NCBI GenBank assembly: GCA_001184405.1
Contig: LFMX01000049.1
Location: 1 to 34,027 of the forward strand
DNA length: 34,027 nucleotides
Direction of reading: 5' to 3'
DNA from: Candidatus Burkholderia humilis
Lineage (GTDB): Bacteria; Pseudomonadota; Gammaproteobacteria; Burkholderiales; Burkholderiaceae
The position numbers and the translations under genes were made by a program. This document shows positions 1 through 9,641 of the stretch, piece after piece; position 1 is the stretch's first letter; each line of letters begins with the position of its first letter. Under the pieces are notes generated by a model. That model saw only the letters and a program-made list of their open reading frames with translations, was not told the origin of the DNA and did not search any database.

Positions 1-26
1 CCCAATCCAGCCACCCGCTGCGCCCT

Positions 27-464
27 ATGGCAGACGTCCAGAAAACCGTATTGATCCGCTATTCAGCGGAAGAAATGTTCGACCTCGTCACCGATGTCGC
101 CGATTACCCCAATTTCCTGCCGTGGTGCGGCGGCGTCGAGATTGGCCGTCAGGACGAGAACGGCATGGAAGCGAAGATCGACATCAGCTTCAAGGGTATC
201 AAGCAGCATTTCGCGACGCGTAACACACAGAAGCGGCCGACATCCATCGATATGGAGTTTCTGAGCGGCCCTTTCAAGAAGTTCACCGGTTTCTGGCTCT
301 TCACGCCGCTGCGCGCGGACGCGTGCAAGATCGAGTTCGCGCTGCACTACGAGTTCTCCAACGTGATTCTGGAGAAGCTCATCGGGCCGGTGTTCAGTCA
401 TATCGCGAACACGTTCGTCGATTCTTTCGTGAAGCGCGCCGATCAGCGCTACGGCAAGAAATGA
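27..464 (+). CDS. ratA: RatA/Coq10-family START-like protein
   Basis: This 145-residue protein belongs to the RatA/COQ10 branch of the START-like (polyketide cyclase) fold. Bacterial members are named RatA toxin from E. coli work, but many are thought to act as ubiquinone-binding chaperones for respiration. The opening (residues 1-30, with the AEEMFDLVTDVADYPNFLPWC stretch split over the first helix) and the late GPVFSHIANTFVDSFVKRA helix are typical, and the length is normal for the family. The ATG at 27 is the only sensible start in view, but just 26 bases precede it, so its ribosome binding site cannot be judged. The stop overlaps the start of the next gene in an ATGA junction, so the two are translationally coupled. 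It appears intact. Confidence 0.9.
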   Translation: MADVQKTVLIRYSAEEMFDLVTDVADYPNFLPWCGGVEIGRQDENGMEAKIDISFKGIKQHFATRNTQKRPTSIDMEFLSGPFKKFTGFWLFTPLRADACKIEFALHYEFSNVILEKLIGPVFSHIANTFVDSFVKRADQRYGKK

Positions 465-814
465 CGCTGCGTATCGATATCGTCTACGGCTTGCCCGAGG
501 GCGCGAGCTTCGTCGCGCACGCCGACTTGCACGACGGCGCGACCGTGCGCGAGGCAATCGAAGCGAGCGGTGTGCTCGCACATCATCCGGAAATCAATCT
601 CACGACGCAGAAAGTCGGCGTGTTCGGCAAGCTGAAACCGCTCGATACGCCGCTCGCGGACTTCGATTGTGTGGAGATTTATCGTCCGCTGAAGGTCGAT
701 CCGAAGACCGCGCGCCTGCGACGTGTGGAGAAGACGCGCAAGGCGGGATCGATCGAAAGGCGCAAATGGCAGTCGAAGGATTCGCGCGGTCCGACGCCGG
801 AGCGCGCCGGATAA
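461..814 (+). CDS. ratB: RnfH/RatB-family ubiquitin-like protein
   Basis: This 117-residue protein is of the RnfH (RatB) family, a small beta-grasp protein usually encoded directly after ratA. Its biochemical role is not settled. The chosen start is the ATG at 461, which overlaps the ratA stop (ATGA). An upstream extension in the same frame would lie inside ratA and is unlikely. The first 85 residues fit the family, including the motifs VYGLPEG near the start, GVFGKLKPLDTPL, and VEIYRPLKVDPK before the basic tail. The tail from about residue 85 is Arg/Lys-rich and probably disordered. The gene ends four bases from the converging transporter gene. Confidence 0.88.
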   Translation: MTLRIDIVYGLPEGASFVAHADLHDGATVREAIEASGVLAHHPEINLTTQKVGVFGKLKPLDTPLADFDCVEIYRPLKVDPKTARLRRVEKTRKAGSIERRKWQSKDSRGPTPERAG

Positions 815-818
815 ACGT

Positions 819-1781
819 TCAGTGCGCGGGCGCTTCCTGCGCGTCCGACAAAGGCTCGACCGCGTGCTGTCGCACCGACCAGATCACGCCGGCGAGCAGC
901 AGCACGATCGCCATCACTTCGGGCACGCGCGGCAGGCGTGCATCATAGATGAACGCGTAAAGCAGGGCGAAGAGCGTTTCGAACGCGATCATCTGCCCGG
1001 AAAGCGTCAGCGGCAGACGTTTCGATGCCGCATTCCACAGCATGTTGCCGAGCCACGATCCCGCCGTCGCCAGCGCGATGCTCATGATCCAGAACAAATG
1101 CCAACGCGCGGCCGGCACGCTCGCCTGAACGGTGCCGGCCGGCAGCATCCACACGACGGCGCCGATCATCAAGCCGAGCACGCCTGTCACCACGCCCCAC
1201 AGCACGGACCATTCGTTGCCGTCGAAGTGATCATTTGCCTGCAGATAACTGGCGTTGACGACCGCATACCATGTCCACGACACCAGCGCGCCGACCGCGC
1301 ACGCGAGACCGGCGAGCCGCGTCAGGATGCTCGTGGCGGCGGCGGAATCGTCGTGCGTGAGGACATCGCGGAAAACATCAAGATTGATGCACACGATGCC
1401 CGCGAGAATCATCAGAAGCGGCCCGGCGAGCCGCCGCAGTTCGATCGCGCCATGATCGTGCCGTCCGGCGAACGTCACCGTGACGGGCAAAATTCCGACG
1501 ATCAGCGAAGTCGGCGCGACGCCGATCAACTGCACGGCGCGCGCGAGCAGCATGTAGTAGAGCAGGTTGCCTACCAACGCGAGCTTCACGAGCGCGACGA
1601 GATCGGCGCGCGTGAGCCTCGCGGTGAGCCGCCGCGCGAACGGCAGCGACACGATGCCGTACATCAGATACCGTCCGACGCTCAGCATCAACGGCGAAAA
1701 ATCGGGCAGCAAACGCGACGCGAGAAAGATGAAACCCCAGATCGCGCCCGCCGACATTCCGTACATCACACCCCGCTGCAT
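819..1781 (-). CDS. EamA/DMT-superfamily exporter
   Basis: This 320-residue inner-membrane protein has about ten hydrophobic helices in two halves, the pattern of the drug/metabolite transporter (EamA) superfamily. The N-terminal half opens with GAIWGFIFLASRLLPDFSP, matching the first EamA helix. The second half carries WLGNMLWNAASKRLPLTLSG and ends with a final helix around AIVLLLAGVIW. Substrates of such proteins (amino acids, metabolites or drugs) cannot be read from sequence. The reading frame is uninterrupted and the length is usual. The gene converges on ratB and diverges from guaB. About 220 bases separate its start from the guaB start. Confidence 0.85.
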   Translation of the reverse strand: MQRGVMYGMSAGAIWGFIFLASRLLPDFSPLMLSVGRYLMYGIVSLPFARRLTARLTRADLVALVKLALVGNLLYYMLLARAVQLIGVAPTSLIVGILPVTVTFAGRHDHGAIELRRLAGPLLMILAGIVCINLDVFRDVLTHDDSAAATSILTRLAGLACAVGALVSWTWYAVVNASYLQANDHFDGNEWSVLWGVVTGVLGLMIGAVVWMLPAGTVQASVPAARWHLFWIMSIALATAGSWLGNMLWNAASKRLPLTLSGQMIAFETLFALLYAFIYDARLPRVPEVMAIVLLLAGVIWSVRQHAVEPLSDAQEAPAH

Positions 1782-1946
1782 TGCCCGTTTCCCCGACTTT
1801 TTCCGATGACGGCCGCGAGATTAGCACGCGCTCCCGGGCTCTCGTCTTGTTCAAACCTGCACGGCAACGCGACAAAGCGCGGGTTCGAAATTTGCAACTG
1901 AATTTGGTGCCAATCGGGCTAAGCTGCTGTTCGGACAGTGAAAACC

Positions 1947-3463
<1,517 letters not shown>

Positions 3464-3491
3464 ATCCGTTCGTCACTTTCGCGGATCGATC

Positions 3492-4216
3492 ATGAAAGCG
3501 TTGCTGCAGGTCGTGCTTATCGTCAATGCCCTGATTTTTCTGGCGTTCGGACTGCTGTTCGTGCTGACACGCCGTGGGTCGGGCTGTACGGCGCGCTGCA
3601 ACTCGATTCGATCCGCGTGCAGCCCGCGTCCGTCGGGCAGTTGTTCGGCATCACGCTGTTCGGGCTGTCGTGGCTTTCGTTTCACGCGGCGATCGACGGC
3701 GCGCTGACGGCGCGGGCCGCGCGGGTTTCCGGTCACGTCGGGTGGATTTCCGGTGTGGTCGTACTGGTCTGGCTGCTCGGACTGCGCACGCCTTCGGTCG
3801 ATAGCGTCGGGCAAATGGGCGCGGCGATCGTCGGCATCGTGTTGATGGTGCTCGGGCTTGGTAGCGTGCGGCTTTCGTCGGCGGTGCGCAAGCGCGAGCG
3901 GGCGAAGGCGGCGGGCGTGGTATCGGCGGAACGGGTGGAAAAGCGCGCCGCGAAAAAGCGTGAAGAAGCGGCCACGACCGTCGAGCCCGTCGATGTCGGT
4001 ATTCGTCCCGCCGCGCGCGCACCCGAAGCCACCGCCATCGATCCCGTCACCGGCCGTGCGGTCGGTTCGGCCGGATTGAACGCAGCGCGTGAGTGCATCG
4101 ACGGCGGCGTGGTCGATCCCGTGACTGGCCGCACACTCGATCCCGTGTCAGGCCGCGAGATCGATCCGTTGACGGGTCGAGCCATTCCCGATCCCGCCAG
4201 CGGATCGCTGCGATGA
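3492..4216 (+). pseudogene. Frameshifted membrane protein with DPVTGR repeats
   Basis: I do not recognise a named family. From the ATG at 3492 the frame encodes a hydrophobic helix (VLIVNALIFLAFGLLFVLT). It is then lost near 3570-3572, where one base appears to be missing. The continuation in another frame reads PWVGLYGALQLDSIRV and then three more hydrophobic segments. These are followed by a charged Arg/Lys/Glu-rich linker and a C-terminal tail with repeated DPVTGR-like motifs. Joined, the product would be a four-helix membrane protein of about 240 residues. It sits between guaB and guaA on the same strand with no clear ribosome binding site of its own. The downstream part could conceivably be translated from the GTG at 3617, but the first helix would be lost. 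Confidence 0.7.
4037..4207 (+). repeat. Coding repeats: DPVTGR-type octapeptides
   Basis: The 3' end of the broken membrane gene encodes five copies of a short motif: IDPVTGRAV, then VDPVTGRTL, LDPVSGREI, IDPLTGRAI and a degenerate PDPASGS. The later copies follow each other with an eight-residue period. The DNA copies have diverged but all keep a GATCC core. The period and composition suggest a repetitive exposed tail. Its function is unknown to me. Confidence 0.75.
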
Positions 4217-4319
4217 TGACGCTGCGCGCGAACGGCACGCCACTCAGCCGAACCGCGCGCGCAAGCAGGAAAGCACAAACACGGTCGGCCTTCGCGCCGG
4301 CCGTCGATTTATTGGCGCT

Positions 4320-4346
4320 CGGGCTTCGCATCAACGCAAAAGCCCG
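4320..4346 (+). other. Hairpin in the guaA leader
   Basis: A perfect seven-base inverted repeat, CGGGCTT at 4320-4326 and AAGCCCG at 4340-4346, encloses a 13-base loop 44 bases before the guaA start. A second potential stem (CGGCC with GGCCG) lies about 30 bases upstream. No uridine tract follows, so a classic terminator is unlikely. A leader structure or attenuator for guaA is possible but unproven. Confidence 0.3.
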
Positions 4347-4389
4347 GCAGCACACAACTTATTCGTTCACTTAGCCTTTGGCCGCAGCC

Positions 4390-5973
4390 ATGTACGACAA
4401 AATCCTGATTCTCGATTTCGGCTCCCAAGTCACCCAACTGATCGCCCGGCGCGTGCGCGAATCGCACGTTTATTCGGAGATCCATCCGTATGACGTCGAC
4501 GAGACGTTCATCCGGGATTTCGCACCGAAGGGCATCATCCTGTCGGGCGGGCCGAATTCTGTTACCGAGGCGGGTTCGCCGCGCGCGCCGCAAATTGTGT
4601 TCGATCTGGGCGTGCCGGTGCTCGGCATCTGCTACGGCATGCAGACGATGGCCGAACAGCTCGGCGGCAAGGTCGAACTAGGCAAGGTGCGCGAATTCGG
4701 TTATGCAGAAGTGCAGGCGCTGAATCACACGGGCTTTCTGGAAGGCATTGAGGATTTCAGGAACGCGCAAAGCGCGTCGATGCTCAAGGTCTGGATGAGC
4801 CACGGCGACAAGGTCGTGGACATGCCCGCCGGTTTCAAGCTGATGGCCTCGACGCCGTCGTGCGCGATCGCTGCAATGGCCGACGACGATCGCCGTTTCT
4901 ACGGTCTGCAATGGCATCCGGAAGTCACGCACACGGTGCAGGGCCGCGCGATGCTCGATCGCTTCGTGCTCGAACTGTGCGGCGCGAAGGCGGATTGGGA
5001 TATGGGCCATTACATCGATGAAGCCGTCGAGAAGATTCGCGCGCAGGTCGGCAATGAGCACGTCATTCTTGGGCTTTCGGGTGGCGTGGATTCGTCGGTG
5101 GCGGCGGCGCTGTTGCATCGCGCGATCGGGGATCAACTGACGTGCGTGTTCGTCGATCACGGTCTGTTGCGTCAGGACGAAGCGGCGCAGGTCATGTCGA
5201 CGTTCGCGGATCACCTCGGCGTGAAGGTGATCCACGTCGATGCCAGCGAAGCCTTCATGGGCAAGCTCGCCGGCGTGACCGATCCGGAAGCGAAGCGCAA
5301 GATCATCGGCGCGGAGTTCGTCGAAGTGTTCCACGCGGAAAGCGACAAGCTGACCGACGCGTGCTGGCTCGCGCAGGGCACGATTTACCCGGACGTGATC
5401 GAATCGGCGGGCAAGGGCAAGAAGGACGCGCATACGATCAAGAGCCATCACAACGTCGGTGGCTTGCCGGAGACGCTGAATCTGAAACTGCTCGAGCCGC
5501 TGCGCGAACTGTTCAAGGACGAAGTGCGTGAGCTCGGCGTGAAGCTGGGTTTGCCGGCTTCGATGGTGTATCGCCATTCGTTCCCGGGTCCGGGTCTCGG
5601 CGTGCGGATTCTTGGCGAAGTGAAGCGTGAGTTTGCCGATCTGTTGCGCAAAGCGGACGCGATTTTCATCGAAACGCTGCGCAATACCATCGACAAGGAA
5701 ACGGGCAAGTCGTGGTACGACCTGACGAGCCAGGCGTTTGCGGTGTTTCTGCCGGTGAAGAGCGTTGGCGTGATGGGCGATGGGCGCACTTACGAGTATG
5801 TCGTCGCATTGCGCGCGGTGCAGACGCTGGACTTCATGACGGCGCATTGGGCGCATCTGCCGCATGAATTGCTCGGGCATGTGAGCAATCGGATCATCAA
5901 TGAAGTGCGTGGGATCAATCGCGTGGTGTATGACATTTCGGGTAAGCCGCCTGCGACGATTGAGTGGGAATAG
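4390..5973 (+). CDS. guaA: GMP synthase (glutamine-hydrolysing)
   Basis: This 527-residue enzyme aminates XMP to GMP using glutamine and ATP. The N-terminal class I glutamine amidotransferase domain has the nucleophile Cys81 in [15 protein letters not shown], with His176 and Glu178 in QWHPEVTHT. The ATP pyrophosphatase domain has its PP-loop SGGVDSS at about residues 230-236. The C-terminal dimerisation domain ends with KPPATIEWE, the typical GuaA terminus. I chose the ATG at 4390 because [13 protein letters not shown] is the family's usual N terminus. A TTG at 4378 in frame would add only four residues. The gene is intact. Its 3' end is known in other bacteria as an integration site for genomic islands, and here an AT-richer accessory block begins right after it. 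Confidence 0.97.
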   Translation: MYDKILILDFGSQVTQLIARRVRESHVYSEIHPYDVDETFIRDFAPKGIILSGGPNSVTEAGSPRAPQIVFDLGVPVLGICYGMQTMAEQLGGKVELGKVREFGYAEVQALNHTGFLEGIEDFRNAQSASMLKVWMSHGDKVVDMPAGFKLMASTPSCAIAAMADDDRRFYGLQWHPEVTHTVQGRAMLDRFVLELCGAKADWDMGHYIDEAVEKIRAQVGNEHVILGLSGGVDSSVAAALLHRAIGDQLTCVFVDHGLLRQDEAAQVMSTFADHLGVKVIHVDASEAFMGKLAGVTDPEAKRKIIGAEFVEVFHAESDKLTDACWLAQGTIYPDVIESAGKGKKDAHTIKSHHNVGGLPETLNLKLLEPLRELFKDEVRELGVKLGLPASMVYRHSFPGPGLGVRILGEVKREFADLLRKADAIFIETLRNTIDKETGKSWYDLTSQAFAVFLPVKSVGVMGDGRTYEYVVALRAVQTLDFMTAHWAHLPHELLGHVSNRIINEVRGINRVVYDISGKPPATIEWE

Positions 5974-5995
5974 AAAATTCAATGTGGCTGGGCGT

Positions 5996-6024
5996 TGAGC
6001 GATTGCGAGCGAGTTCATCGCTCA
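5996..6024 (+). terminator. Possible guaA terminator hairpin
   Basis: A perfect eight-base inverted repeat, TGAGCGAT at 5996-6003 and ATCGCTCA at 6017-6024, lies 23 bases after the guaA stop. It is followed by a weak pyrimidine stretch (CTTCT). The loop is 13 bases and there is no solid T-run, so this may be a weak or factor-assisted terminator. Confidence 0.4.
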
Positions 6025-6170
6025 CTTCTAGGATGCGATCACTTTCACATCTTGATTCGGCTCGTGCATATATATTGTGTTGGGTGGAAAGATCGGTTTG
6101 TTGAACTCCGGACCAGTTTTGTCAACGAAGAACAATTTGAGGCGGCCCGTGCTGTCGAACGAGGAAGCGC

Positions 6171-7402
6171 ATGGCATTGATTGAAGGGTTTCGTGTTCAA
6201 AATTATCGCGCCCTGCGCGATGTTACTTTGGGAAAGCTCTCAACCGACCAACAGGAAGATCCGTTGACTCCATTTACAGTAGTCATCGGGAAAAACGGAG
6301 TCGGGAAAAGCACTTTGTTTGACGCCTTTGGATTTGTAGCTGACTACCTGAATACCGACGTCGAGACAGCGTGCGACGCAAAGCAACGCGGTGGCTTTGA
6401 GCGCATGCGATCTCTTGGTACGAACGACTCCGTTCAATTCGAAATTTACTACCGCGAAGCCCAGGCGAGCGTCCGATCACCTATGAACTCGCGAGCAACT
6501 TAGACGAAAGCGGTCGCCCGTTCGTTAAGTCAGAAGTCCTTAAACAGCGCCGTAAAGGACAAAAACATGGCCGCCTATATCCTTTCCTGCGTCTGGATCA
6601 CGGCGTGGGTAAAGTGTGGGCAGGCGAAGAAGCCGTCGAAGCACAGGAGGCTGAAGAGGACCGAGCTCAAGAAGCGGTCGAATTAACCGATCTCCGCCAA
6701 CTCGGTATTGCGACTCTTGGTACTCTGAAGGCACATCCTAGAATTAAGAGATTTCGCGATTTTTTAAAAGGTTGGTATCTGTCCTATTTCCATCCCGATG
6801 TGGCTCGTTCTATTCCAACGGCCGGCACACAGAGGCATTTGAACGAGCACGGAGACAACATCGGGAACGTAGTTCAGTATATGGAGCGCGAGCACAAGGA
6901 TCGCTTTCAAGCGATTCTGAATCGAATCGTGGCGAAAATACCCGGCGTAATGAGCATCAGGACTGCGGTGACAGAAGATAAACGCGTACTACTGCAGTTT
7001 AATGATGGAGCTTTTGCTGATCCTTTCTATGCAGGACAAATGTCGGATGGAACGCTGAAAATTTTCGCTTATCTTCTATTAATGGAAGATCCTGACCCAC
7101 CGCCATTCATCTGTATAGAGGAACCGGAGAATGGGCTTTACCATCGCCTGCTTGATTCGCTCGCCAGCGAATTTCGAAGCCATGCTACAGGAAAGAAAAA
7201 CGCTCCTCAGATATTCGTTACCACGCATCAACCTTATTTTGTAGACGCCTTATCGCCTAAAGAAGTCTGGCTTCTAGAGAAGGGAGGGGATGGGTATTCA
7301 AAGGTCAGGCGCGCATCCGATATCGAACTTGTGCGCAATCTGGTTGACGAAGGATTACCTCTTGGGGGACTTTGGTACAGCAACTATCTGGATGCGAGGT
7401 AA
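6171..7402 (+). pseudogene. ABC-type AAA ATPase (AAA_21-like), frameshifted
   Basis: The ATG at 6171 has a good ribosome binding site (GAGGAA). The N-terminal part has Walker A, GKNGVGKST, at residues 40-48. Near 6465-6475 one base is missing. The old frame stops at 6503, and the rest continues in another frame to 7402. The continuation holds an ABC-signature-like QMSDGTLK, Walker B with catalytic glutamate (FICIEEPENG) and an H-loop TTHQPYFVDAL. Joined, the product would be about 410 residues, the usual size for RecF/OLD-like AAA_21 ATPases found in phage-defence pairs. It sits directly after guaA in AT-richer DNA and is followed at once by a DUF4276-like gene, so the two probably formed one operon. 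The defence role is inferred from the architecture only. Confidence 0.8.
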
Positions 7403-7404
7403 GG

Positions 7405-7641
7405 ATGCACCTTGAGGTCTTGGTTGAAGATATTTCGGGTGCCAACCTCATTGAGGCGGTACTTCCCAAAATGATTGGAGAGTATGGAGTTGCCCATACT
7501 TGGCGTGTTCACCCGTATAGAGGGATAGGTCGATTGCCCGCTGGACTTTCTTCGAAGGCCGATCCTGCTAAGCGCGCTTTTCTAGATCAACTGCCCCGGT
7601 TGCTCTGTGGCTACGGAAAAACGCCGGGAATCGATGCCGTT
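7405..7641 (+). pseudogene. DUF4276-family protein, 5' fragment
   Basis: The ATG at 7405 is two bases after the ATPase stop, with the binding site GAGGTAAGG just before it. The first 79 or so codons read MHLEVLVEDISGANLIEAVLP and continue to RLLCGYGKTPGIDAV. This resembles the N terminus of DUF4276 proteins, which are commonly about 200 residues and often paired with AAA ATPases. The conserved glutamate in the first strand and the expected downstream Asp-rich strand recall a TOPRIM-like layout, but the Asp-rich part is missing here. Similarity ends at about 7641, where antisense IS66 transposase sequence begins. The fragment cannot make a full protein. The family assignment comes from the N-terminal pattern and the neighbour, so it is probable rather than certain. 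Confidence 0.65.
7630..7641. other. Junction with shared 12 bases
   Basis: The twelve bases at 7630-7641 fit both neighbours. In the plus strand they encode IDAV of the DUF4276-like fragment. In the minus strand they encode NGID of TnpC. No IS66 end is present here, so the join looks like a deletion through microhomology rather than a transposition edge. Confidence 0.45.
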
Positions 7642-9112
7642 GAGTTTTGCGGTACCAACAAGGCAATAGATTGCGGCGGCCCGTTCGCCGCCGGAGTCTG
7701 CTCCAGCGAACAGATAGTTGCGACGACCAATGGCCACCCCGCGCAGCGCTCGTTCGACGGGTAGATTGTCGATTTCGAGCTGGCCATCATCGCAATAGCG
7801 TGTGAGCGCTTTCCACCGGTTCAACGCATAGAGAATCGCCCGGCTTGTATCCGATTTACGCGAAAGAGTTTCCAGCGTCGCTGTAAGCAGCCACGCGTGG
7901 AATTGATCGAGTAGAGGTCGCGCGAGCTTCTGGCGATGCGCCCGACGTTCGTCGGGTGGTTTGCCGCGGATCGTCTCCTCGATCCTGTATAGCGCCGATA
8001 TGTTCGAGTGCTTCGGTGTTTCACGTGTTGGGGCGCGCTACGTGCAATTCATAGAACTATCTCCGGGCATGCGCCCAGCAGGCTGCCTCCGTGACGCGTC
8101 CGGTTTCGTAGATAGCCTGGTAGTCGCCGTACGCGTCAGCTTGCAGCGTACCGTTGAACGACTCGAGATGCTGCTGCGGATGGATACCCTTGCGATCCGG
8201 TGTATAGGAGAACCACACCGCCGGCGGCGCGATGTCGGCCGACGCACGATCATCGCGCACGTACACCCACAAGCGACCGGTCTTCGTCTTGCCGTTGCCT
8301 AGCGCAAGCACTGGAACTGGCGTATCGTCCGCATGCAGTTTCGTCGTCGCCATCACGTGACGACGCAGTGTCTCAACGAGCGGCTGAAGCAGCGTCGCCG
8401 CATGACCGACCCACTTCGCAAGCAGCGAGCGATCAAGCTCGACACCTTCTCGTACGTACATGACCGACTGCCGGTACAGCGGTATGTGGTCTGCGAACTT
8501 CGAGATCAGCACGTGTGCCAGCAGCCCTGGGCCGGCGATGCCACGTTCGATGGGACGGCTCGGTGCAGGTGCCTGGGAGATATAGTCGCAACACACACAG
8601 GCAAACTTCGGGCGCACATGACGGATGACCCGGAAGCTGGCCGGTACGTATTCAAGTTGTTCGGCGACATCTTCGCTGAGCGACTTCATCAGGCCACCAC
8701 ACTGCGTGCACTTCCCGGCGGACTCGGGCAGGTGCGTTTGAATCTCGCACGGCAGATGATCGGGCAGCGGCTTGCGTGTTGTCTGTTCCACAGCCGTACG
8801 CGGCGTCTTCGGGATTTCAACCGGGGCCGCGCCTTCGTCAGCCTCGAGCTCTTCGAGACGCAGCTCGAGTTGCTCGATCCGATGGTCCAGCTTCTCCGAC
8901 TTGCGACCGAACTGCATACGGCGCAGCTTGGCAATGAGCAGCTTCAGGTGTTCGACTTCCACCGCGCGTGAAGCCAACATGGCTTGTTGCGAATCGACAG
9001 TTTCCTGCAGTTTGAGTACTTGCGCGTCGCGCTCGCGCAGCGCTGCTTCCTGGCTGAGCAGCATCGCCTTCAGCGTTTCGACATCGTCGGAAAGTGGGTT
9101 CGCGCCCGTCAT
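7630..9112 (-). pseudogene. tnpC: IS66-family transposase TnpC, degenerate
   Basis: Read from 9112 downwards, this is the large IS66 transposase. It has an N-terminal coiled coil with QFGRKSEKL, a zinc-finger region (CTQCGG and CVCC pairs), and the catalytic region with HADDTPVPV and LQADAYGDY. The C-terminal part RYCDDGQLEIDN...VERALRG carries the third acidic residue. Lesions: an in-frame TAG at 8057-8059 directly after WAHARR, a TGA at 8021-8023, a one-base frameshift near 7993, and loss of the C terminus after GTAKLNGID. The partner genes tnpA and tnpB and recognisable terminal inverted repeats are absent. This is a dead fragment, cut on one side by a deletion into the DUF4276-like gene and bordered on the other by a group II intron remnant. 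Confidence 0.9.
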
Positions 9113-9183
9113 GTAGGCAGTTTACGCGCCAGCATCGACGTTTACAACGCTGAGGTCGGTCATGCCGTTCTCGTCGGTTGCCG

Positions 9184-9425
9184 ATCGCGGTAGGGACGTT
9201 CCTTTCGGAACGCCCCCCACACAGATCCGGACGTGCCCAATTAGGGCATCCGGCTCCTACCGTCGGTGTTTGACGAGGAAACGTTGTTCTGGCCATGGAT
9301 GCAGGCGGTTTCTGTTCGTCAGGTCGTGGCCTTTGCTACACGCTTCCTTCAGACCCCGCCTCGCGACGACGCCCTTGCGTTTCACTAGCCCTTCACCACC
9401 ATCAGGTTGGACAGGGGACTCGCAC
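9184..9425 (-). mobile_element. Group II intron remnant (internally deleted)
   Basis: On the minus strand the element begins at 9425 with GTGCGAG, fitting the intron 5' consensus GUGYG. It continues through a domain I-like stretch (GGTCTGAAGGAAGC, then CTGACGAACAGAAAC, about 9304-9356). It then jumps to the end of the intron-encoded protein (WPEQRFLVKHRR, stop TAG at 9257-9259). Domain V follows directly at 9224-9256: it starts GAGCCGGATGC and has a TAAT-type loop. Domain VI is a GAAA-capped hairpin at about 9184-9219 with a candidate branch-point A seven to eight bases from the 3' end (ACCGCGAT). The reverse transcriptase/maturase body is missing, so the intron cannot move by itself. The assignment rests on remembered consensus and RNA shape. 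Confidence 0.65.
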
Positions 9426-9444
9426 CCCCCCCCCAAGCTGTTGC

Positions 9445-9488
9445 GCATGCTCAGCGCACAAAAAAAACGGCCGCTGCGATGAGCATGC
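9445..9488 (-). terminator. Half of an old terminator within a palindrome
   Basis: On the minus strand, GCAGCGGCCG at about 9466-9477 is followed by eight T. This looks like the right arm and T-tract of an intrinsic terminator whose left arm is gone. The segment is also bounded by a perfect nine-base inverted repeat, GCATGCTCA at 9445-9453 and TGAGCATGC at 9480-9488. It may have ended the ribose operon before the deletions that destroyed rbsK. Confidence 0.3.
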
Positions 9489-9499
9489 CTTTGCAAACG

Positions 9500-9625
9500 G
9501 CGTGATGATGACGTTGCGCGCGCCCTTCGCCTTGAGCATTTCAGCGGCGCGGCGGGCGTCGTCGGGCGTGTTGATCGGCACGCTCGAGAGCATCGCGGCT
9601 TCTAATTGCTCACATTGTCGGTCAT
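9500..9625 (-). pseudogene. rbsK: Ribokinase remnant
   Basis: An ATG at 9625, with AAGGAA upstream, starts a reading MTDNVSN that stops at once. In another frame from about 9610 the translation LEAAMLSSVPINTPDDARR and on to GARNVIIT matches an internal part of ribokinases (the NEXEA...TPDDARRAA region late in PfkB-type kinases). So the start and one internal segment of rbsK survive, joined by an internal deletion of well over a hundred codons. The C-terminal end, including the catalytic GDVF region, is also lost. It lies just after rbsR on the same strand, where an rbs operon would carry rbsK, which supports the identification. Confidence 0.6.
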
Positions 9626-9641
9626 CGAACTCGATTCCTTG

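Noticed and set aside
63..581. Long Arg-rich reading frame antisense to ratA and ratB
   Set aside because: Low-complexity Arg/Ala composition, no family resemblance, and it is fully covered by two recognised genes on the other strand. GC-rich DNA produces such shadows.
6043..6078. Promoter for the AAA ATPase (TTGATT with TATA-like sequence)
   Set aside because: The possible hexamers are only 13-15 bases apart, too short for a convincing sigma-70 promoter.
8838..9296. Minus-strand open frame overlapping the start of tnpC and the intron end
   Set aside because: It runs out of frame through tnpC and through domain V/VI of the intron remnant, so it is not a gene.
9425..9434. Run of ten C as a regulatory homopolymer
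   Set aside because: It lies at the border of the intron remnant in non-coding debris, with no gene downstream to control.
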